A DNA stretch of 33,815 nucleotides from Phycisphaeraceae bacterium. Lineage in GTDB: Bacteria; Planctomycetota; Phycisphaerae; Phycisphaerales; Phycisphaeraceae. A program made the position numbers and the translations under genes. This document shows, piece by piece, positions 28,724-33,815 of this stretch (its first letter is position 1; each line of letters begins with the position of its first letter). The notes beneath the pieces were generated by a model. It saw nothing but the letters and a program-made list of their open reading frames with translations, made no database searches and had not been told where the DNA came from. Location: the NCBI GenBank assembly GCA_020851735.1, contig JADZCD010000025.1:1-33815 (forward strand). Direction: 5' to 3'.

Positions 28724-28795
28724 ACGGTCCGGGCGATTATCCGGCGGACGATCCGGGGGACGTTCCGGGGGAAGATCCGGGGGACGATCCGGGGG
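28724..28795. repeat. Six 12-bp tandem repeats in the secDF leader
   Basis: Six consecutive units resemble ACGATCCGGGGG: positions 28724, 28736, 28748, 28760, 28772 and 28784. The last four are near-identical. The unit looks like a 12-bp relative of the dispersed CTTCCGGGGG motif. It lies between yajC and secDF, so it would be in the transcript ahead of secDF. Confidence 0.85.
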
Positions 28796-28905
28796 TCCAG
28801 GGGCATCCGTCGACGAGCCCGCCCCGCAGGCGGGACACACACCGTCGAGGATCTGTCGTAACGAGCGATCCTGGTGATATTGACCTCACCAGGGAACCGT
28901 GACTC

Positions 28906-29367
28906 TTACTCTTCGCCATTGGGCAAAATCGAATTAATGGCGCTGCGGCTGAATCGAATGCGGGTGTTGCTGTTCTCGTCCACCTTCACCAGCACGTCGT
29001 TGGGCCGCACGTCCATCACCGTGCCGATGATCCCGCCCACCGTCAGAATCCGATCACCCTTCTTTAAGCCCGAGAGCATCGTCGCCCGCCGCTTCTTCTC
29101 CCGCCGCTGCGGCAACACCATCATCACCAGAAACACCACCATGATGGCCAGGAAAATAAAGAAGCTGTTGGATGAAGGCGGTTGCGCCGCGCCCGCCGGT
29201 TCGCCGGAGGTCGGCCCACCGCTTTGACCTTCCACTGCGGTCGGAGCGCCTTCCGCCCCCGGAACACCCGTGGCTGCGGGCGCAGGACTGGCCGAAAGAC
29301 CGTTGGCGTCGGCTCCCCCGGCTTGAGGGGCGGCTTGGGCGAGCAGAAGGGGAATCGGATCAAACAT
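28906..29367 (-). CDS. yajC: Preprotein translocase subunit YajC, extended N-terminus
   Basis: YajC is a small single-pass membrane protein that associates with SecDF. This version has 153 residues against about 110 in E. coli. The membrane helix is at about 69-85 (FFIFLAIMVVFLVMMVLPQ), followed by the family block RREKKRRATMLSGLKKGDRILTVGGIIGTV. The surplus is an N-terminal Ala/Gly/Pro/Ser-rich stretch (residues 10-67) of low complexity; its DNA includes CGCCCCCGGAACACC near 29254, similar to the dispersed repeat. A ribosome binding site AAAGG lies about eight bases before the ATG. The gene sits between tgt and secDF. Confidence 0.93.
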   Translation of the reverse strand: MFDPIPLLLAQAAPQAGGADANGLSASPAPAATGVPGAEGAPTAVEGQSGGPTSGEPAGAAQPPSSNSFFIFLAIMVVFLVMMVLPQRREKKRRATMLSGLKKGDRILTVGGIIGTVMDVRPNDVLVKVDENSNTRIRFSRSAINSILPNGEE

Positions 29368-29466
29368 AGTTAACCTTTCCTTGTCGGTTGAATCAGCCCA
29401 GTAACTGGACCCAGAGACGAAAATCAGCCCATCCGCATGGCCGATAACTTTTGACGCTGACGCTGG

Positions 29467-30903
29467 TTAATTCGCCGCCCGCGGTGGACCAAACGCCACC
29501 GGCCAGCGCTGGGCGACCAAAGACCAGGCATTGTCGGCAATCGCCCGCCGGATGTCCAGCATGAACCTTTGAAAATGCCTTAGGTTGTGCAGGCTCACCA
29601 AAATCGGCCCAAGCATCTCCCCCGCCGCGAATAGATGTCTTAAATAACTCCTCGAAAACCACCCCCCCCCCGGAATCCCCGGAAGTGCCCCCACCCCCGG
29701 CAATGCCCCCACCCCCGGCAATGCCCCCACCCCCGGCAATGCTCTGGAATTCGATACCCTCTCCCTCTCTGAGGGAGAGGGCAGGGTGAGGGTGGAGCCC
29801 ATCATATTTCCCATCCACCCCCCGCACGCCGGGCAATCGCACCCCTCCTCAATCGGCCTTAGGTCATCGGCGAACTTGGCATTCCGCAACCGGATCTGCC
29901 CACGCGACGTGAACGCATTGGCATTCCGCCCGTTACGCGTCGGCAGCACGCAATCAAACATATCCACCCCCGCCCGCACCGCCGCCAGCAGGTCCCGCTC
30001 ATACCCCACGCCCATCAGATACCGCGGCCGATCCTCCGGCAGCTTCGGCGCCGTATACGCCACCACCTTCCCGATCGCCTCCGGCGACTCGCCCACCGCC
30101 ACCCCCCCGATCGCGTACCCCGGCAGATCATGTTGCAGTACCGCCTCCAAACACCAATCCCGCCACGCCAAATCCGTCCCACCCTGAACAATCCCAAATA
30201 ACGCCTGCTCACCTTTCCGCCGATGCGCCTTAACGCACAACTCCAACCAGCGGACTGTCCTTTCGCACGCTTCCTTGAGCCTCCGCGGTGAAGCCGCCCC
30301 GTCCACCTCGCTCTTCAATTCCCTGCCCGCGCCAGCCGCGTCGCTTCCGGGTATAGCCCCGCATGGAAATGCGGGGCCGGCTTGTTGTCTTCCGCAATCT
30401 TCCCTTCCGGGGATTCTACTTCCGGGGTTTCCGGGGGCGGGACTTCCGGGGGGGCAGTCGTCGAACGCCATGATGATGTCCGCCCCCAGCTCGTTTTGCA
30501 CTTGGATCGATCGCCCCGGCGTCAGATCCACCATCGCCCCATCCAGGTGACTTTTAAATCGCACGCCGTCGTCGTGAATTGTGCGCACGTCCGAGAGGCT
30601 AAACACCTGATACCCGCCGGAATCCGTCAGCATCGGGCCGTGCCAATTCATCCACCGTTGCAGCCCGCCCATCTTGGCCACCAGTTCCGACCCCGGGCGC
30701 AGCATCAGGTGATACGTATTGGCCAGAATGATCTGCGCCCCGATCCCCGCCACCTGACCCGGCAAGAGCCCCTTGACCGCCGCCTGCGTGCCCACCGGCA
30801 TGAACGCCGGCGTATCAAACTCCCCATGCGGCGTCTTCACCCGCCCCAGCCGGGCCTGGGAGCCTTGATCCTTGGCCAAAATCTCAAATTCCAGGGCACT
30901 CAT
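29467..30903 (-). CDS. tgt: Queuine tRNA-ribosyltransferase with two repeat-derived insertions
   Basis: Tgt exchanges guanine 34 of certain tRNAs for the queuosine precursor preQ1. Catalytic residues are present: D94 in LTDSGGYQV and the nucleophile D317 in GVDMFDCVLPTRNGR. Zinc ligands are C355, C357, C360 and H439. The protein is about 478 residues against about 375 usually. The excess lies in two places. Residues about 153-207 follow MAFDDCPP and precede the RLKEACERTVRWLE helix. Residues about 363-414 split the zinc site between CDCPAC and FSRSYLRHLF. Both insertions consist of intergenic repeat DNA, yet the frame is open throughout. The start at 30903 matches the family, with a possible alternative ATG at 30915; no strong ribosome binding site is seen. 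Whether the protein is active is uncertain. Confidence 0.93.
   Translation of the reverse strand: MSALEFEILAKDQGSQARLGRVKTPHGEFDTPAFMPVGTQAAVKGLLPGQVAGIGAQIILANTYHLMLRPGSELVAKMGGLQRWMNWHGPMLTDSGGYQVFSLSDVRTIHDDGVRFKSHLDGAMVDLTPGRSIQVQNELGADIIMAFDDCPPGSPAPGNPGSRIPGREDCGRQQAGPAFPCGAIPGSDAAGAGRELKSEVDGAASPRRLKEACERTVRWLELCVKAHRRKGEQALFGIVQGGTDLAWRDWCLEAVLQHDLPGYAIGGVAVGESPEAIGKVVAYTAPKLPEDRPRYLMGVGYERDLLAAVRAGVDMFDCVLPTRNGRNANAFTSRGQIRLRNAKFADDLRPIEEGCDCPACGGWMGNMMGSTLTLPSPSERERVSNSRALPGVGALPGVGALPGVGALPGIPGGGWFSRSYLRHLFAAGEMLGPILVSLHNLRHFQRFMLDIRRAIADNAWSLVAQRWPVAFGPPRAAN
29661..29739. repeat. Microrepeats and three 18-bp tandem units inside tgt
   Basis: Two CCCCGGAA units are followed by three exact copies of TGCCCCCACCCCCGGCAA (29686, 29704, 29722). 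Read on the minus strand these give LPGVGA three times. The unit matches the 18-bp unit in the mannosidase in length and core. Confidence 0.9.
29757..29781. repeat. REP-like hairpin inside tgt
   Basis: Perfect 11-bp stem CCCTCTCCCTC/GAGGGAGAGGG with a TCT loop, followed by CAGGGTGAGGG. Elements of this type are common between genes in many bacteria. Here it is translated as part of STLTLPSPSERERV in Tgt. Confidence 0.85.
30357..30376. repeat. Hairpin inside the first tgt insertion
   Basis: CCCCGCAT-GGAA-ATGCGGGG, perfect 8-bp stem with a GNRA-type loop. GGAAATGCGGGGCC from its right side recurs exactly at 3404-3417 between argG and the GH2 gene. Confidence 0.8.
30404..30455. repeat. Four microrepeat copies inside the first tgt insertion
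   Basis: TTCCGGGG occurs at 30405, 30420, 30429 and 30444, with exact CTTCCGGGGG in the last. On the coding strand they yield CPPGSPAPGNPGSRIPGR. Confidence 0.85.
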
Positions 30904-31281
30904 CGGCACCATCATATAAAAAGCGGAGATCAGCCTTGCCTGCGCGCCCCCAACAGAATGAACCGCCAAGTCGCCAAGAGCGCCAAGCAAACCATCTGAA
31001 CGTCCGCAGGCAATAAACCACGTTCATAGTTGCATGGCTGGGCAATACTTGGCGTCCTTGGCGTCATGGCGGTTAGAAAGGAAATTATCAAGTTTTCCCA
31101 CGTCGGGTGTGGCTTTCTTATCCGCGGATTCAGATAATGATCTATTCTTTCATGCCGCGCGCAACCTTGGGCTGCTTTTGGCTGTCCTTTCTGTAAGCCC
31201 ACGGGTCGCAATAGCGCCTCTTGTTACCGATTGCCCTGTAGCCAAGAGCGACAAGTCGACCGCCCCAAAAGGAATGTCGCA
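30904..31281. other. Divergent region between tgt and the C39-like gene
   Basis: The inverted-repeat element at 30961-31074 occupies the tgt-proximal third. The remaining 200 bp (31078-31281) show no gene, hairpin terminator or clear promoter boxes, though promoters for both flanking genes must lie in this region. Confidence 0.55.
30961..31074. repeat. Inverted-repeat element with nonamer arms (CGCCAAG type)
   Basis: The left arm (30961-30987) and right arm (31048-31074) are each 27 nt and match at 23 of 27 positions when one is inverted. Each arm contains three CGCCAAG-like cores spaced 9 bp. The spacer is 60 bp. There is no transposase frame inside. Confidence 0.85.
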
Positions 31282-33672
31282 ATGAAGACTACCTTCCTGC
31301 CTCGCGCAGCAGCGATCCTGGCCGTCAGCTTTCTTTGTTTCCTGGCCTCATCCCCCGCACACGCGGAGAACGCCACCATGCCTTCCTCCACCCCATCCCA
31401 AGCCCCCAAGGCCTCCATCGCCAACGTCAAAAACTTTGAAAACATCGACTCCGACCTCTCGCACCTCAAAGCCATCCGCTGTGTCCTGGAATACCACGGC
31501 CAGACCGTCGACTGGGACTGGCTCCTAGGCGCCAGCGGCGAAGCCTTCTGTTACTACTACCATCCCGACGGCACTCACCTCACCCAGTTCGTCCATTCCT
31601 GGGACATCGCCAACTCCGCCCTGTCCCTCTATGGTTACGGCGGACAGTGGCGCGCCGCCTCCCCCGGCAATGACATCGCTCCCGCCTGGTCCGCCCTGGC
31701 ATCCGAACTCGCCGCCGGCCGCCTCATCATCGCCCCGGGCATCATGCCGTATTGGAACGGCATCAACTCGCGCTGCGATCACTGGTATATCGTCACCGGC
31801 CTCGATCCCGCCGCCGGCAAGGTCACCATCCTGGGCGCCCCCGCCCCCGGAAGCGCCGATGCTCCCTTCGAAACGCCCCTGCCCACCGGCGACGCCGCCC
31901 AGCCCTATCCCCAAGGCCCACACCCCTGCTGGTACGGCATCCTGCGCCAAATCGAGCCCGGCAAAAACACCGGGCACTACGGCCCGGACAAGCCCATGAT
32001 GACCGTTGCCCGCCTCGGCCCACCGATGGAACCAAAGTCCGCCGCCCTTGCCGCGCTTAAGCGGGCTGTGCAATTAGCCCACGAGCCACCCGTCACCGCC
32101 CAGACCGGCTGGGGCAAGGGCACTTACCTGGCCGGCCTCGCTGCCCTGCAGCGCCTGCATGACGACCTCTTAGCCGCCCAAGGCAACGGGCTGGATGAAT
32201 ATCAGCAACTCAATCCCACGAAGGATGAACCCTTCGCCGGCCTAAAGCCCGAGATCGCCAACCTTCGCCTCCTCGCCGCTCGCCGTCACGCCGCCGCCGG
32301 ATTCCTAAAACAAGCCGCCCAACTTCTGCCTGACGCCCAAGCCTCCCTCCTCGCCGCCGCCGAGCCCTACGAACAATCCGCCACCCACGCCCAGGCAGCC
32401 TTTGACGTTTGCTTTAAGAGCGAAGCCGACTGGCTTAAGAACCAAGCCCTCGAACAAGGCGACCAGGACGCCTCCCACCACATCGGCTGGCGCAACTACC
32501 ATCGCCAGGCCGCACGATTGCTGGCCGACCCCGCCAATCGAAAAGCCTTGGCCGATCACCTGGCCGCCATCCTCACCGCCGAAAAATCCGCCCTCACCCA
32601 GATCGAAAAAGCCCTGGCCGACTTGAACGATTCGACCACCCAACCCGCCGCCTCCCCCCCTGTGCCCAAACTCAGCACCGAAAAACACGCTGCCGTCATC
32701 ACCGGCTACGAAACCCTGCCCATCGGCACCAAGGAGCAGCAGAACACCGTGATGATTTCCATGTCCGCCGCGCTGCGGGCCGTGGGCCAAGACGTCAGCT
32801 ACGAATACCTCATGGGCGTCAGTGGCCTGGCTTTTCGCATTCAGCTCTTCCAGCCCGGCTGGTGCCCCAGTTCGCCCCACGCCCATTGCGGATTCAACGC
32901 CCAGGACGCCGCCAACCAGGCCACGGCCTACGAATTCGTCGGATTCGACATCAAAAAAGACGACCCCGCCTCCATCGACCAGGCCCGCGCCAAAATCCTT
33001 GCCAGCATCGACCGCGGCCTGCCCGTCCTGATGGGCAGCGAAGAGACCGGCCTGATCGTCGGCTACCGCTACGGCGGGCAGCGGCTGGTCTGTCGTCCGC
33101 CCTACACCCAGGACGACGGCTACGTCGCCATGAAAGATTGGCCCTGGGGCATCGGCCTGCTTCAAAAGCGAACTGAATCGCCGGACCAGCCCCAGCTGCT
33201 GCGCGCTTCCCTCCAGCGGGCTTTGGATTTATCCGCCGCCGAAAACTTCGGCCCATACGCCGCCGGTTTCCACGCTTTCGACCTCTGGATCACCCAACTG
33301 CGCGACGCCGATCGTTTCGCCGCCATGGACGAGACTGCTTTCAAAGCCGCCATGCACGCCAACGCCTACATCTACTATTGCCTGATCGACGCCCGCCGCT
33401 GCGCCGCCGCCTACCTGACCCAGATCGCCGGGAATTTTGACGCCCCTGCCGCCGCGCACCTGCGCGCTGCCGCCCAAACCTACACCCAATTGGCCGACGC
33501 CCTCAGCCAACCCTGCCCCACCGAAATCGCCCCCATGCCCAGGATGCTCCAGCCCGGCCAAGCCTGGACCCAGGAAATGCGCCACCGCCAAGCCCAGATC
33601 CTCGCCCAAGCCCGCGACCTGGACCGCCAAGCCCTGGCGGAAATCCAAGCCGCCCTGGCGCAAGCGAAGTAG
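31282..33672 (+). CDS. Secreted protein with two C39/BtrH-like domains
   Basis: A 796-residue protein with a signal peptide (1-28, ending AHA before E29). Two related papain-like regions are seen. The first (about 47-250) has AIRCVLEYHG with C67, then LLGASGEAF, and CDHWYIVTG with H167. The second (about 472-635) has SMSAALRAVGQDVSYEYLMG, VSGLAFR and LPVLMGSEETGLIVGYRYGG. The pattern is reminiscent of butirosin-protein-H-type and peptidase C39-like domains; assignment is tentative. Helical regions lie between and after them. The second copy lacks a cysteine at the position of C67. AAAGGA lies nine bases before the start. Residues GAPAPGSA are encoded by a dispersed microrepeat. Role and substrate are unknown. 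Confidence 0.75.
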   Translation: MKTTFLPRAAAILAVSFLCFLASSPAHAENATMPSSTPSQAPKASIANVKNFENIDSDLSHLKAIRCVLEYHGQTVDWDWLLGASGEAFCYYYHPDGTHLTQFVHSWDIANSALSLYGYGGQWRAASPGNDIAPAWSALASELAAGRLIIAPGIMPYWNGINSRCDHWYIVTGLDPAAGKVTILGAPAPGSADAPFETPLPTGDAAQPYPQGPHPCWYGILRQIEPGKNTGHYGPDKPMMTVARLGPPMEPKSAALAALKRAVQLAHEPPVTAQTGWGKGTYLAGLAALQRLHDDLLAAQGNGLDEYQQLNPTKDEPFAGLKPEIANLRLLAARRHAAAGFLKQAAQLLPDAQASLLAAAEPYEQSATHAQAAFDVCFKSEADWLKNQALEQGDQDASHHIGWRNYHRQAARLLADPANRKALADHLAAILTAEKSALTQIEKALADLNDSTTQPAASPPVPKLSTEKHAAVITGYETLPIGTKEQQNTVMISMSAALRAVGQDVSYEYLMGVSGLAFRIQLFQPGWCPSSPHAHCGFNAQDAANQATAYEFVGFDIKKDDPASIDQARAKILASIDRGLPVLMGSEETGLIVGYRYGGQRLVCRPPYTQDDGYVAMKDWPWGIGLLQKRTESPDQPQLLRASLQRALDLSAAENFGPYAAGFHAFDLWITQLRDADRFAAMDETAFKAAMHANAYIYYCLIDARRCAAAYLTQIAGNFDAPAAAHLRAAAQTYTQLADALSQPCPTEIAPMPRMLQPGQAWTQEMRHRQAQILAQARDLDRQALAEIQAALAQAK
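31835..31857. repeat. Microrepeat inside the C39-like gene
   Basis: GCGCCCCCGCCCCCGGAA, identical to the 18-bp unit in the mannosidase, followed by GCGCC. Here it is read on the opposite strand and encodes GAPAPGSA. Confidence 0.85.
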
Positions 33673-33697
33673 GCAGCTGTGAAGCAAAAGTGAATTT

Positions 33698-33815
33698 ACC
33701 ACGGAGATCACGGAGACCACAGAGACGAACCAAGTCTTATTTGTCTTGAAATTCCAAGTCTTATCTCCGTGCTCTCTGTGCCCTCTGTGGTGAAGTGTCA
33801 GTGAATTTACCACGG
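33698..33815. repeat. Inverted-repeat element with nonamer arms (CACGGAG type)
   Basis: Left arm 33698-33724 and right arm 33765-33791 are each 27 nt with three 9-bp units of the type RNCACRGAG. They match at 21 of 27 positions when inverted, around a 40-bp spacer that contains CCAAGTCTTAT twice. GTGAATTTACCACGG at the window end repeats the sequence before the left arm, so another copy may begin there. Confidence 0.85.

Noticed and set aside
28682..28840. Possible N-terminal extension of SecDF (53 residues)
   Set aside because: It would be a PPDR-type repeat peptide encoded by the 12-bp array, and the internal ATG at 28681 has a ribosome binding site and matches SecD starts.
29467..30903. 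tgt as a frameshifted pseudogene
   Set aside because: A single frame runs through both insertions and all catalytic and zinc residues are kept, so it is listed as an intact, though unusual, gene.

Overview
The window is GC-rich and looks like chromosome from a planctomycete, most likely of the class Phycisphaerae. This is inferred from several things: a single-chain SecDF next to yajC and tgt, a mraZ that stands alone without division genes around it, two type IV pilin-like proteins with FTLIE leaders, a large FG-GAP protein, sugar-degrading enzymes, and many short intergenic repeat elements. No rRNA, tRNA, phage, transposase or CRISPR array was seen.

Layout, left to right. A heptamer repeat element opens the window (1-236). 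An M3-type oligopeptidase and argG follow on the minus strand. Two tandem GH2 glycosidases lie on the plus strand (3648-7225). Next come an HDOD protein (minus), a small membrane protein and an MscS-type channel (both plus), and a GH38 alpha-mannosidase (minus). A GspG-like pseudopilin and a hybrid sensor histidine kinase, also minus, are followed by a divergent FG-GAP protein (18013-20370). A repeat-rich gap separates it from mraZ, which has its operator array just upstream. Then come a second pseudopilin and argC (minus), and a small heat shock protein with a sigma-54-type promoter (plus). The tgt-yajC-secDF cluster runs on the minus strand from 30903 to 25160. The last gene encodes a secreted protein with two C39/BtrH-like domains, and it is flanked by two inverted-repeat elements.

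The most striking feature is a dispersed GC-rich microrepeat with core CCCCCGGAAG (reverse CTTCCGGGGG). It occurs at more than ten places between genes and also inside genes, in either orientation and in different reading frames, always leaving the frame open. It forms 11-, 12- and 18-bp tandem variants. It contributes SGGGGA repeats to the mannosidase, a Gly/Ser-rich loop to MraZ, the C-terminal codons of the FG-GAP protein, and much of two large insertions in Tgt (tRNA-guanine transglycosylase), one of which splits its zinc site. Tgt also carries a perfect 11-bp REP-like hairpin and a second hairpin whose sequence recurs in an intergenic region. This looks like ongoing invasion of protein genes by intergenic repeats.

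A second repeat class has a shared architecture: two inverted arms, each made of tandem short units (three 9-mers, 27 nt, in two elements; 7-mers in a third), around a 40-60 bp spacer. Regulation visible in the sequence includes a 10-bp-periodic TGGGG array before mraZ with a perfect DnaA box next to it, a TGGCAC-N5-TTGC promoter before hsp20, and several hairpin terminators with very similar stems.
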